DNA of 64,000 bases from Osedax fenrisi (taxonomy: Eukaryota > Annelida > Polychaeta > Sabellida > Siboglinidae): positions 26,309,059-26,373,058 of the forward strand of contig OZ025241.1 of NCBI GenBank assembly GCA_964019155.1, given 5' to 3'. A program made the position numbers and the translations under genes. Under the pieces are notes generated by a model. That model had not been told where the DNA came from. It was given only the letters and a program-made list of their open reading frames with translations, and ran no database searches. This document shows positions 10,767 to 22,904 of the stretch, piece by piece; within the stretch, counting starts at the first letter, position 1, and each line of letters begins with the position of its first letter.

Positions 10767-12096
10767 GCGTAAAATCAAGTAGGCTATATCCTATTGTATT
10801 AAGTAAAACGATAACATATTCAGCTTACAACAATACCTAATAATATATACACATAAATAGAGGAATACTCTCGATAATAAATATAATCATTTTGTTATAA
10901 TACCTGGTAAAGTATTAATGTATTATATATAATATATATTATAATATATCATACTATAGCATACACTTATATATATATATATATAATTAAGAAATTTAAA
11001 TAGTTTCTATCCGATAATATATGTATATTTACAATTATGTACATTACCTGTAATAATATTGTAAGTAAAAAAGCAAAGTATACAACATATATGTTAATAA
11101 ACTTCTAAATGAACAAAAGGTAGGATATATGATGAAAACTCGGTTGCAATAGTATCATATGTTTAGTGTATCTAATATACATATGTATCAGATATCTGAT
11201 GAGAATGGGGGGGGGGGACACATTATTCAGTAGTGCTGCACATAGGGTATACCCGTCTATTGAAAAGTTTTGCTAGCTCGATCACAATAGATTAATAATG
11301 TTATATTAAACATATTTGTGAAGTTTCATCATGTAATATTTAAAATTGGTAAAGCTAAGTGCACTTTAATAATTACATATTTGCATTTATGGTTCAATGT
11401 AAATTTCTATTTTACTTATATATTTTATGTATTTGTGTAATTTTGCGTTGTCATAACAATAACATATTTGAAATATACATATATACATATATTATAATAT
11501 TAATAATGTAAAAAATTACATAAAAATTTAAAAATTATTTTTCTAACAAATAATTTTTTTCACGACTAATTTACTACAAAATTAATTTGTTGTTAAAATG
11601 CTCAATAAAAGTAATTTTTGTAATAAGTATATGCTATTTTTATATTAATATTTATAATTTTATATAATAAGAGATAATGATGATAGATATATATAATATA
11701 AAACAAATATTTGTATTATTCCTTTGATAATTTTTTTTTGATTTACATTTTTATTAAATAAATTAAAATTTACATTAGATCGATTTAATTATTTAAAAAA
11801 ATTTGTTTCTAATATTTTGTAAGCATTTTTTAATATAATAAATATTCTAAAAGGCAATTTTTAATTGTACATATTTTTTCCTTTCATATATCTGTATTTT
11901 TTTTTTTCATAATTGTCAATGTAAATTCCTATCTTTTTTAAATATTGTTTAGCGTTCAGAATTTTGGTCGGTTTTTAATTATTTTTTTATTATATCTAGA
12001 ATTATTAAGAGGAGTTATTCCGAGTTTGTTTCACTATTCTATGAAGGGAACTAAAAATGTTACCCAAACAGTATCTCCTACTGAACATATGTTAAG
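10767..12096. other. AT-rich stretch, nothing identified
   Basis: Contains a run of G at about 11208-11217 and short TA arrays near 10970. No coding or element signature was recognised. Confidence 0.6.
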
Positions 12097-12098
12097 TA

Positions 12099-12726
12099 GG
12101 GCAAAGTGAACCGCACCTAATACGCATATTTTAACGATAAATGGTCTTAACATTTTTTGACTCATTAATTATATTCAACAAATACAATATATTAATATTA
12201 TATGATTATAGATATTATTGTGATTTTACAATTTAATTTAATCTTTTAATTCCATAGATAACGAGGGCGATTATAACGTACGTGATATTTATGAAAATCA
12301 GAATAATTCATACGCTGCGCGCTGATTGGTTGTAGGGTGTCCGTATTAAGACATCTAGAGTGTCCGTATTGGGAATGTATGACCTCTAGATATATGCTTA
12401 TATGAATATTTGATAACAAACATAGAAATTATATATATAATTTTAGAATGCTTTATTTTTTAATAATATATTTTATATCGATACATTTGTATATTCGTGA
12501 GAAATTTTATGTTGAATTGTTTTTTCATAAATTTAAAAACGTAATAAAAAAATAAGTTTATGGATATATCAGCAATATTTTCAATAATTAAAAAATTAAA
12601 AATACTTTTTTAGACTATTTATATAATGAATATGTTATCCATTAAAAAAATTGTTGTATGATTTATGGTTTCTGAGATACCGAGAGTATCCATATTCGGG
12701 CACTCATCGAATTCGGTTACTTTCCC
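12099..12726. mobile_element. MITE family F, copy 1 (TA target)
   Basis: The element is bounded by TA on both sides (12097-12098 and 12727-12728). The left end reads GGGCAAAGTGAACCG. The reverse complement of the right end reads GGGAAAGTAACCGAATTCG, so the terminal inverted repeats are imperfect but clear. The interior carries repeated GTGTCCGTATT words. A relative lies inverted at 56484-57383. No transposase is encoded, so it is non-autonomous. TA duplication suggests a Tc1/mariner-type mobilising transposase (inference). Confidence 0.65.
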
Positions 12727-12728
12727 TA

Positions 12729-13029
12729 GGTATAACAACATAGAATATACAGGTACAGGTGTATCTTATGTAATTCGTTTCCTGTGACATTACGCAACAT
12801 CATGAGTCATCACATTTTCAAGAATAAGTGACGACGTTTATTTGTTAGAGTGTAATTTAGATGTTACATATTCTCAATAGTTGTGAGATTTTATAATATA
12901 CGAAGGTTTAAATAACTAATTTACTTTCTATAGTAAGTATAGTTACTTACCTACTTATTAATTATACCTACTTACCATGGTATAATTATACCTGCTTAAC
13001 ATACATATACATAATTATTTTGTATTTAT
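12729..13029. other. AT-rich spacer, nothing identified
   Basis: No ORF, repeat family or regulatory cluster recognised. Confidence 0.5.
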
Positions 13030-13325
13030 TATTTTTGGTAATTTTTATTTTCCCATCCTGCACGAACTTAGATGAAGTTTTTACTTATAACCATATGGCT
13101 ATATACATTATAATGTCCCCTCGAAGCCGCACTCATGTTAAGGCATCCATATTTAACTAGGACCGATACTTTATTTATACACAATTATATTAGATAACTT
13201 CTAAATATTATTGTAATACATATGTCTAGCTATGTTAATGGTCTGGAGGGGCTCATATATGAGTATACTCGTGTCCTACTACTTTTGTGTATCTGAAGAA
13301 TTAGCCAACTGAGCCACACAAGTAG
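13030..13325 (-). mobile_element. tRNA-derived SINE, copy 2
   Basis: Minus-strand copy of the SINE at 3415-3775. The A box is GTGGCTCAGTTGGC (reverse complement of about 13304-13317), an excellent tRNA-type match. The tail-side blocks ATAGCCATATGGTTATAAGT and AACTTCATCTAAGTTCGTGC are shared, and the element ends in A/T-rich repeats. Divergence from copy 1 is substantial. Confidence 0.65.
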
Positions 13326-13561
13326 TTTTAATATATATTATAATTTATATATATATAATAATAAATGTAAAATATTGTACAACAGCAAAATATTTAATAT
13401 TGATCACATTTTGTAACATAAGATTATTTCTATAATAAGGGATCCTGAGTATTAATATAATTTTAAAATCTTAAATATATTACTAATACACAATATGTAT
13501 ATGGTGATACTGCCTGGTAGGTTATATGTTACACCTATAGGTTATAGTTTATATGTTACTA

Positions 13562-13567
13562 TAGTAC

Positions 13568-13605
<38 letters not shown>
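13562..13605. repeat. (TA)n microsatellite
   Basis: Roughly 20 TA units. It lies a few tens of bases before the MITE at 13639. Confidence 0.9.
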
Positions 13606-13608
<3 letters not shown>

Positions 13609-13638
13609 ATATATTACTTAATTAACCCTCTCGATATA

Positions 13639-14254
13639 GGGGAGGGAAGGGGGTAGTGGACGAGAAGGGAGTAGTGGCCGTTTTAATTAACGCTTAGATG
13701 GTGCTTGATTGGATAACAAGTTAAATATACAAGATTTAGATAATCAAAATATCTATAATATATAGTAAATTTTTTTTTTAAATAATTAATAAATTACTCT
13801 AATTTATTATATAATAATTTGTTGTCAAATGTTGACAAAAAACATGATTATATATATGTATGCTTATTTATGTGTAAGAGTATGTGTATATATATAATTA
13901 AATCATTGAATCAAACAAGGTGCGTATGCATCATAAATATAATTATTTAATATTACATAATTACACAAATATAAATCGAATACATTACGAGACACCTATC
14001 GCATTTTCTGGAACTAGCGGCCACTACTACGGCCTTGCCTTATTTTAGTGCTTTTTTGAATGCCTAATCAAACGTTTATAATATTAGGATAAACACTTTA
14101 TATATAAAAGTGAAATCAAAGTATTCTAAGAACTATATGATTTCTAGTTTATTCAAAAAAATAAGAGCCTACAATTCAGTATTTATCGATATATTAGAAA
14201 TCTTCTGAGGCATATTAATTATCGGCCACTATAGTATACTCCCTTCCCTCCCCC
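13639..14254. mobile_element. MITE family G
   Basis: The left end reads GGGGAGGGAAGGGGGTAGTG. The reverse complement of the right end reads GGGGGAGGGAAGGGAGTA, followed further in by AGTGGCCG on both sides. The ends are therefore inverted repeats of about 40 bp with gaps. AT dinucleotides flank both ends. The 616-bp interior is AT-rich and non-coding, and I saw no second copy in the window. Confidence 0.5.
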
Positions 14255-14310
14255 ATAGTTCATTATGTTCGTTATAAATATAAAGTATCGATTAAATAAG
14301 CTATATATAG

Positions 14311-14316
<6 letters not shown>

Positions 14317-14360
<44 letters not shown>
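14317..14360. repeat. (TA)n microsatellite
   Basis: Simple TA array. Confidence 0.9.
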
Positions 14361-14362
<2 letters not shown>

Positions 14363-14459
14363 TAGATAGAGATATATGTGAATTGTATATATCTAAATTC
14401 TAATATCTGGAACTTGTATTAAGAATTGTTATCCACGTAAAAATGCACACTTCTAATTA

Positions 14460-14930
14460 CCGTGCTAATACACATATATGTATGCGTATACGCACATACG
14501 CACGTACATACGCGTGTCGACCTTAACTATATCATTAATATGAATACCTATCGACTTCACGCATCGATTATCGACGTATCGTTCATTAGCCGTGACTCAT
14601 ATTACCCCAACACATTATGACGTCATCGCTAATAGAATTACGCTCGCGTGTGTACTATGACCCATATGTTATACAACATCGTCGATACATCGTACCCTCT
14701 ATACTCTAGATGCGTGTTTACACCCTATATATAGGGTGTATACTCTATATGATGTATAGCGATCGTAATCTATTTGATCTATGTGTAAATGATGATCGAC
14801 TGGTAGTAAAACTACGACTAAAGGTGAAGTGAAGGACACCACGTTTGATGGACATTTAAAGGATATTTACAGCAAATATAAGGACCGATAAAGGACGAAT
14901 CTGATGTACATTTTAATGGCGGCTAGATAT
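14460..14930. other. Moderately GC-rich stretch with perfect palindrome
   Basis: Contains TACGCACATACGCACGTACA-type purine/pyrimidine alternation near 14485, a TGACGTCA CRE at about 14619, and a perfect 22-bp palindrome centred on CCCTATATATAGGG at 14719-14740. No exon is supported. Confidence 0.4.
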
Positions 14931-14936
14931 CCTATA

Positions 14937-15911
14937 GGGGAAAGTTATCTTTTAGCGACTCCTAAATGATTATTTGTAATAACTTATTCTATATATTAAA
15001 TATATTTATTTGAAATTTTGTAATTAGGGTAATATTATTACAATGAATAATGTAGCTATTTTAAATTGTTTATATAATTATATTTACAAGAATTAACAAG
15101 GGTGTAGGTAATCGGATACCTGTTCCTAATACCGACCCCCTTCTCCTATTAACGCCCACTAAAATAATCGTCGTATAAATAAGTATAGTATTATAATATC
15201 CAATCAAAATAGTAGATATACATAAATATAATTAATTATAACATGTACGCAATTTATTTATTATTGAATTTATGTTTTAATATTAATATTAAATTTAAAT
15301 TTAAAATTTATAGTAATTATATTAAAATAGGGTATATTATTATTTAATATTTATTTATTAATCAGTATGAATACATTACATATATATAATCAACTGGAAT
15401 CATGAATCTAAAATATATATATCAATGATACACAAACAACTTACGACATATTTAAAAGTAAAATACGGATCTATTTTTATTGGATATCGTAAATCACACT
15501 TGGTCGGTATTATGGTAATTTAGGGGGTCGGTAATAGGAAAATCATATGGGTTTCAATAATTAAGATATATTAGTTAATATTTATTAAAATTAAATTATT
15601 TTTATAATTGTTATAAAGATTTAATTGATTTACAATATTATATATAGCTTTACGTTTTATTTAAATTAAAATATATTTACAATGATTTAAAAAAGTTATT
15701 ATTCAAATATTTAAAAAGTAAAACCAGAATATTACATTTCATCAAAATAACAATTGTATGATTGAATATTTTGTTAATCAAAATAATTATTAATATTTAC
15801 CATTAAATTACTAATATGTTATGTATATATACTTTGTTGATATCTCTTATAGTTACTGATATACAATATGGGGTCGGTATTGGGAGAGGGTCGGTAATAG
15901 GGGACTTTCCC
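14937..15911. mobile_element. MITE family A, copy 1 (TA target)
   Basis: Flanked by TA at 14935-14936 and 15912-15913. The left end is GGGGAAAGTTATC. The right end, reverse-complemented, is GGGAAAGTCCCCTATTACCG. Near the ends the words TACCGACCCC and GGTCGGTAATAGG recur on opposite strands, forming subterminal inverted repeats. Copies of about the same length lie at 37261-38227 (opposite orientation) and 62716-63698. No protein is encoded. The terminal GGGAAAGT is shared with family F, so both may be mobilised by related transposases. Confidence 0.7.
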
Positions 15912-15990
15912 TAATAATAAAATCTTAACATATATTTTACATTGTTACTTATATTCGAAATTGACATTACATCGTTACGTTACGTAATTA

Positions 15991-16539
15991 GTATGACTAA
16001 TAACTAGGACGTATAACTAGGACGTATAACTATGACTAATAACTATGACTAATAACTAGGACGTATAACTATGACTAATAACTATGACTAATAACTATGA
16101 CTAATAACTATGACTAATAACTATGACTAATAACTAGAACGTATAACTATGACTAATAACTATGACTAATAAATATGACTAATAACTATGACTAATAACT
16201 ATGAATAATAACTATGACTAATAACTATGACTAATAACTATGAATAATAACTAGGACGTATAACTATGACTAATAACTATGACTAATAACTAGAACGTAT
16301 AACTATGACTAATAACTATGACTAATAACTATGACTAATAACTATGACTAATAACTATGACTAATAACTATGACTAATAACTATGACTAATAACTATGAC
16401 TGATAACTATGACTAATAACTATGACTAATAACTAGAACGTATAACTATGACTAATAACTATGACTAATAACTATGACTAATAACTATGACTAATAACTA
16501 TGACTAATAACTATGAATAATAACTATGACTAATAACCT
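15991..16539 (+). repeat. 13-bp minisatellite with two unit types
   Basis: About 42 head-to-tail 13-bp units. The common unit is CTATGACTAATAA. A minor unit, CTAGGACGTATAA or CTAGAACGTATAA, is interspersed at irregular but recurring intervals. Occasional GAATAA and GATAA variants occur. All units keep the 13-bp length, so the array expanded by slippage or unequal exchange of whole units. Confidence 0.9.
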
Positions 16540-16582
16540 AGGTGTATTTAATTTAAATGTCCTTTACATTTCCTTCAAGCAT

Positions 16583-16670
16583 TTACATTGTACACTGTAT
16601 AATGTACAGTGTACACTGTACAGTGTACATTGTACAGTATACATTGAATATTGTACATTGTACAGTGTGC
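16583..16670. repeat. TGTACA-type palindromic cluster
   Basis: Dense words such as ACATTGTACACTGT, TGTACAGTGTACACTGTACA and ACATTGTACAG. They can fold in many registers. No gene overlaps. Confidence 0.6.
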
Positions 16671-18113
16671 ATTAGACCGGTTCGTTCGATTCAATTTTTA
16701 ATCCTTCAGGTAAAATATAATACATATCTGTATTTTAGTATAATATGTATTAACAATTTTTATAAAAAAATAGTTACCTTTGGTCACGAAGCATTTAAAG
16801 TTTGAAATATAAATTATTATTTTAAGATAAAATGTATAATATTCCATGTATAATAGTAATGACACCATATTATTATCTTTGATGTTTACAAATATTTAAA
16901 TTAATATTTAAAATTAATTATGTATTTGTATTATATTTAATGAATTAATATAATATATGCCATTATTTATATTTATTATTAATATAATATCTATATTTCA
17001 TTTTTATATCTACAAATTACCAATATTAATGTCTCCTAAAACTCGAGAAAATACACCATTTTACAAAGTATTTATTTCAAAATAATTCAAAAAAATAATT
17101 AATTTTTTAAAATTAATATATATAATTATACTTTACATATATTTGAGTGATCAGATTCTATTGAATTGTGGATATAAGTTAGATATAAATGTCCTTTATA
17201 CAAATATAATTAAAAAATTAAAAAATATGTAAACATATTTTGTATTTCATATTTCAAATAAAAATCCAAAAAAATTTAAAAATGATGTTAATTTTTTTTC
17301 TAAAAATAATTTTTAATTTTTTAATAATTAATTTGAATTGTATTATTATTATCTATAAATTATATATTTTAATTTTTTAAATTAAATTGTAATAATTTAT
17401 TTATATTAAATTATACGATTTTTAGATATTTTTTTTGACTAAAATTATTTTATAAAATTTGGGCATCTAGATTGTTATGAAAAATATTTTGTACTGTTAA
17501 TACTACTTGTTATATATGTATCTAGGATATATCCATAGTTGGCTTAAAAAAAATCATCCAATTTTATAAAAATTGAATAAAACTTATTTCTATATCTCCC
17601 CCATGTTAACTTTTGTATGTATTCAATGTTAAAATAAAAAGGTCTCGTGACATAACAATATTTAAGATATAGGTCTAAAATTTTAAACACTTATTCATCA
17701 TAGCATACATAATTGTCACAGATGTGAAGGTTTTTAAAATTGCGAAAAAAAAATTAGTACGAACCGGTCTAGTGTACAGTGTATATATATATATCGTGTA
17801 CGACGTATATTATAAAGGCAGGCCTATACACATTGATATACGTGGTTATATAACAAGTTGCGAATTAACCAACCTGATTATTATTGTTATATACGGTAAC
17901 ACGTGTATGTGTTATTATTATAGTTATATATGATAGCGGTAGAGAAGATGGACTCGAATGTAACTGTAGATCATATACACATTTAGATGTACACATATAC
18001 AACTTTAGATGTAAAGGAAACACGTAGATTCGATATCTAGGGCAATGATATATATTAGGATATTTCATATTGGGTTAATATAATATGCATTTTACATATG
18101 TGCACATATATAA

Positions 18114-18158
<45 letters not shown>

Positions 18159-18840
18159 TATATTTTTATATATAAGTACATATATATAAATATATAATAC
18201 ATGTATTAACACATAGGCTTATAATCCTCCTATAGGATAAGCGTTGATTTAAGTAAAGTTAGAACAAGGATATCAATAGGTGATTATAACTATGTAATAT
18301 GCTTCGTAATGCTTCGTATATAGATTTGTCACACTACTTTAACCACGGACAATTATACAAACAATTAGAAATACAAATTATAAGGAATTAGGGTATTGCG
18401 AGTTTATTATTACAGGAGTACCGGGTATTTTTACTTTCAGTTAACAGTATTCTATTATAACTTAACTTAAGAAGATATTCCGATAAGGTTCACATAATAT
18501 GATCGTCGTATATATAATTATCTATGACCCGATTATAATCGGGTCATGGATATAAATAACATCACATAATGGAAACTATGGAAACTTATACAAATAACGT
18601 TATATATTTCATATAACAGGAATACCAGATTGTCATTTCATTTTCTATTATTTTTCGTTTATTTTTACACTAAATATAAACGTTTACATTCTTCTTTTTT
18701 ATTTATAATTTCGTATTAATATTAGTTTAAATAGTGAATATTTAGCAAAACTGTTAACTTTATACAGTCGACTATATATTTGTTTAAATACAAAATCAAC
18801 CGATCAACTTCAAATCATTAATATATAATTATTATATAAT
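16671..18840. other. AT-rich stretch with one (TA)n array and one palindrome
   Basis: (TA)n lies at about 18117-18155. A perfect 24-bp palindrome, ATGACCCGATTA followed by its reverse complement, lies at 18524-18547. Short open frames near 16557 and 17724 have AT-driven composition and no splice support. Confidence 0.55.
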
Positions 18841-19260
18841 ATAATTGAGGTGATCGGGCCGTATCGTTAACCGTTAACTTACGTCAGCGTATAACCGCGA
18901 TAACATCTCCGCGACGATAGACGGCGATATAAGGCGATATCGCGCGCGATTCGGCGAGATTTATCGCCTCAACTCGAGAATTAGAGGTCCATATGTTTGA
19001 TAGCAAATTAAAAATCCATAAAATATTATAACGGGCGGTTATCACGCACGCTCTATGATAATGTTATCATCGGCCGCCGTATTGCCCGATGGCCTTGCAC
19101 TACGGTCCACATTTGGACATTTAATCGTATAATTTAGGCGTTAACTTTCACACATCGGCGCGAGTAAGACGCCAGCGTGTGTGTGCGTATGACAGCTACG
19201 TTTAGATATGTAGATTTTTATATACTCTATAGCCTATAGGCTATGGCCGCGGCTAGATTA
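18841..19260. promoter_or_regulatory. CpG-rich island, unassigned
   Basis: CpG dinucleotides are dense (CCGCGATAACATCTCCGCGA, then TATCGCGCGCGATTCGGCGA). It lies in what may be a long intron. No ORF of useful length was found. It could be an enhancer, an alternative promoter or a 5' UTR exon. Confidence 0.3.
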
Positions 19261-19464
19261 TGTTTTATACACGGAATAATATATAATAATACATAATCAT
19301 ATCTATATGTGTGCGTGCGTGTTTATATGTATATGCATGTGTATGTGTATGTGTACACTGTAATACGCGTATACTAAGTGTTCGTCGTGTATATGAAATT
19401 ATATGTGAATAGGGTAACATAATTATGTATAATAATTATGTATATTAATATATAGTACATATAT

Positions 19465-19642
19465 TCTAGAGTAATATTATAGTAGTAATAATACGTATTG
19501 TAATAGTTTACTATTTGAAGGGTAGAACACCAGAAACCACATCAAATCTAGAATCTAGAGTAATATTATAGTAGTAATAATACGTATTGTAATAGTTTAC
19601 TATTTGAAGGGTAGAACACCAGAAACCACATCAAATCTAGAA
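19465..19642 (+). repeat. Perfect 89-bp tandem duplication
   Basis: Two copies, starting at 19465 and 19554 with TCTAGAGTAATATTATAGTA, are identical over their length as far as I can read. The lack of divergence implies a very recent duplication or an assembly artefact. Confidence 0.9.
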
Positions 19643-20490
19643 TTTAATCTTTATTGGTTTTTAGTTTTTTTTTTGTTTATTGAAGTTTAATTTTTTATTG
19701 GGTTTACATTTACATAATTTAATTTCATAAAATATTTAAAATAAGAGAATATTTTAGATATATAGGATTAATTGACACAGGATATTTTCGTCCTATAACT
19801 CATAAATATATATGTATATATCATTTTATAATAACACTTTTAAAAATGGTTATTAATCCCAAATCTATAAAAAATCATAAAACCAAAAAACAATCCATCA
19901 TTAACACCTGAATATTAGCATATTATTATAATTATCATAAAAATTTTAATTTAATATAATTCAATTTAATATAAAATATTATACTATTATTATATATTTG
20001 ACGTATAATATCTATTTAAAATTTAAAACTGAGTTAATTTAAGAAAATATGAAATTCACATATGTTCATGTACGATCCAAGTAGTAGTTATATTTCACAT
20101 ACAATTATATTTTTAGTAATTTATTAATTACATTAAGTAAGAGTAGACAAGTTTAAATAGCTTTACAGATTTTCGATATTAATTAAATATTAACTAGATG
20201 AATCAGATCAGCTGCTAGTTAAATATATTCGGCTGTTAATTTATTATAACAAAATATTAAATTACATAGTGTTATTTCCATTTATACACATACGTATATA
20301 CATCTTCTTATAATTTATTAATAAATATTATTAAATTATATATATTATTATAGGTATATACCTAATCATGTGGGTATATACCTAATCATGTGGGTATATC
20401 ATTATATTTTAAATTTTTTATAATTTCTGACAGTTATTCTATGGTAAATAAATGCAAATTAATTATCAAACGAACATTAATAAACTTAGG
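19643..20490. other. AT-rich stretch, nothing identified
   Basis: Contains a 21-bp duplication (GGTATATACCTAATCATGTG) at about 20353-20395. No gene was recognised. Confidence 0.55.
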
Positions 20491-20511
20491 ATACACACAC
20501 ACACATACACA

Positions 20512-20556
<45 letters not shown>

Positions 20557-20558
20557 TA
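20491..20558. repeat. (CA)n then (TA)n microsatellite
   Basis: ACACACAC repeats followed by a short TA run. Confidence 0.95.
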
Positions 20559-20859
20559 TTGTATTGGTTAACTTAGATATTGTTTAATAAATTAAATATA
20601 TTACATAACTACTAATTAAACGAATATGAATATTAGTTAATATTAATACATACAATCGACTGTTAAGGGTCGGCAAACCTAGTTTTTGTATTTTGGTTTT
20701 ATATTGGTTTTATTTTACAATATTCAAAGTTGATTTAGCTAAATAATGATAATTAAAAGTAAATATAAGTGTAATTTTAAAACACCATTTCGTGAACAAT
20801 TTATTTATTATTATTATTTAAAATATACAACTGCAATTTTAGGAAGCTATATTTCAGAA

Positions 20860-20863
<4 letters not shown>

Positions 20864-20915
<52 letters not shown>

Positions 20916-21271
20916 TAATATATTACATAATATCACAAAATAATGTATATTTTAGAATTTTAAAATATCTGTATCATTAAAATCTAATATATATATACTC
21001 GTTTTCTTCATATTACCAAATTTAATAATATCGACATTATATATATATATATACTATAGTGTATATATATATATAAATATAAATATATATATAACTTTTA
21101 TATACACACATATAAATACTATCTACATAATACAAAATATTAAATCTTATAAGAGATGATGTGATTATAGTAAACCCAATTTTATTATTAATTTATATTA
21201 TTAACACAAATACAATTATACATATAACATAAAAACTAGTCATAATTAGTATGATACATCTAAATCACAAT

Positions 21272-21318
<47 letters not shown>

Positions 21319-22092
21319 CCTTAGAGTATAGGTAATACTACTTTAATTATAGGTAATCTACATTATTAATTATTCTACATGTAGTTGCAACTAATAAGTA
21401 AGGGCATTCGGGTGAATATCGAGGCAGTTTGTAGTATATAATACATTGAACAGAGTACCTTAATTTAGCGTAATTTAGCGTCATTTAGCGTAATATACAT
21501 ATCTTTATCGTATTAAATATATTTTATTAATACAATATTAGAGTTAATGTTCTCTTTAACTTTAATATTTTTTATTTATTAAGGTTAATTAGAGGTTAAC
21601 CCAGTCTTTAATAATAACTTACGATATATATATATACATTTAGTAATTTGAATACTCTGAATATTTTCATTATAAATGTTATTATATAATATTTAAATAT
21701 ATATTTTATTTTACATAATATTATCAATTATTAATATAATATATTGTATATTCTTAAGAGTTATACGAATTGTTAATTACAATATAATTATATAACTAAT
21801 AGAATATTAATATCATACACTAATATTAATTAATAATATTTGTTTGATAATTTATATTTAAGAAATTATAATAACAATATTAAGTATGTATTGAAGTATA
21901 GTTTAGTATACTATCATTACTATATTTTATAAATAATATTTAACGATATTATATATAATCTATAGATTATTGTGACTATTTTTTAAATATATCTACAATC
22001 TATAATTATTACAGTATTAATTAATTAATTTATTTTATTATTTATATTATTATTATGTTTACATTTAAAGGTATACTATTTTAAACTATTGT

Positions 22093-22131
<39 letters not shown>

Positions 22132-22312
22132 TTAATAGTATACTAGAGTATACTACTAATATAATTATTATTAATTAATAGTTATTTGCCTATAATTATT
22201 TTAAAACATGAATGCATAACTTTATATTAATATTATATAAATACCATAGCTTATATACTATAGTATACTATATGATACTATAGTATACTATATGATACTA
22301 TAGTATACTAGT
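20864..22312. repeat. AT-rich stretch with (TA)n arrays
   Basis: (TA)n lies at about 20864-20911, 21274-21315 and 22100-22127. A 20-bp unit GATACTATAGTATACTATAT is tandemly repeated at about 22255-22312. TTAGCGTAAT words recur near 21465-21492. No gene is visible. Confidence 0.7.
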
Positions 22313-22538
22313 AGCGTTCGCATTCATACCAGCATAACCGTGTGCACATTGGTATTCACATATATGCGCATGTTTCTGTTTATTTACTGATACGGATATA
22401 CCTGTATTAATAGTTAACATATATAGGGGTAGCATTTAAATAATTACACACACATACACATATGAATACATATATTAGATATACGTATGAAAACATTGAA
22501 ACGCGATAATATAGCGCGATTCTAAGCGGTTCACCTAC

Positions 22539-22904
22539 TTGGGATATGCGTTGAGATTTTCGGCGGTCTTTCACGATTTTCTCGAATTTAGCGGCCGTGA
22601 TTTCCTCCTCGCTTTCCTCCACGGTGCGTTGCTCTTGAATCCACGGAGGTTTAATGTAGCCGGACTTCGGTAGACCCGGTTTATAGGTTTTCGGACCGTA
22701 GCTCCGTAGTCCTTGACTGGCGGCCGCCTCTTCGATCCGTTTAGCTTGCAGCCGCGACTTCCGTTTCGACGGCAGCGGCATCAGATCGCTGACGCCGGCC
22801 GAACTACAGCGCTTCCTAGCGGCCAACTCTTCCTCATCCTCGTCCAGAACTCGGTACGAGGGTATCTTCGGAACGCACAACGACCCCAGAGCCGCCGACA
22901 ACAT
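22539..22904 (-). CDS. Probable first coding exon, unknown charged protein
   Basis: A GC-rich minus-strand exon encoding 122 residues. Translation from the first in-frame ATG (22904) gives MLSAALGSLCVPKIPSYRVL, then the acidic DEDEEE, basic clusters (AARKR, PSKRKSRLQAKR), RSYGPKTYKPGLPKSGYIKP, and an acidic segment (VEESEEEI) followed by KDRRKSQRISQ. It ends with CAA|GTAGGTG, a strong donor, in phase 0. Upstream of the ATG the frame stays open through a Gly-rich stretch to a TAG at 23040-23042. The true start could therefore be further 5' if that stretch is an exon entered by splicing, but no ATG lies in it. There is no signal peptide or membrane span. Alternating acid/base blocks suggest a soluble intracellular, perhaps scaffold-like protein (inference). 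I do not recognise the family. It may be spliced to the exon at 5499-5867. Confidence 0.55.

Larger units (their letters stand above)
5868..22538 (-). other. Inferred large intron linking the two exons
   Basis: Both exons lie on the minus strand. The upstream one ends in phase 0 at CAA|GTAGGT and the downstream one starts in phase 0 after CAG, so a direct join keeps frame and gives about 244 residues. The 16.7 kb between them contains only AT-rich DNA, microsatellites, MITEs, a SINE and a LINE relic. I saw no other convincing exon, but small exons could be missed. The two exons may also belong to different genes. Confidence 0.35.

Noticed and set aside
14606..14640. TGACGTCA at about 14619 as a promoter
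   Set aside because: Single motif without CpG island or exon; left as a note only.
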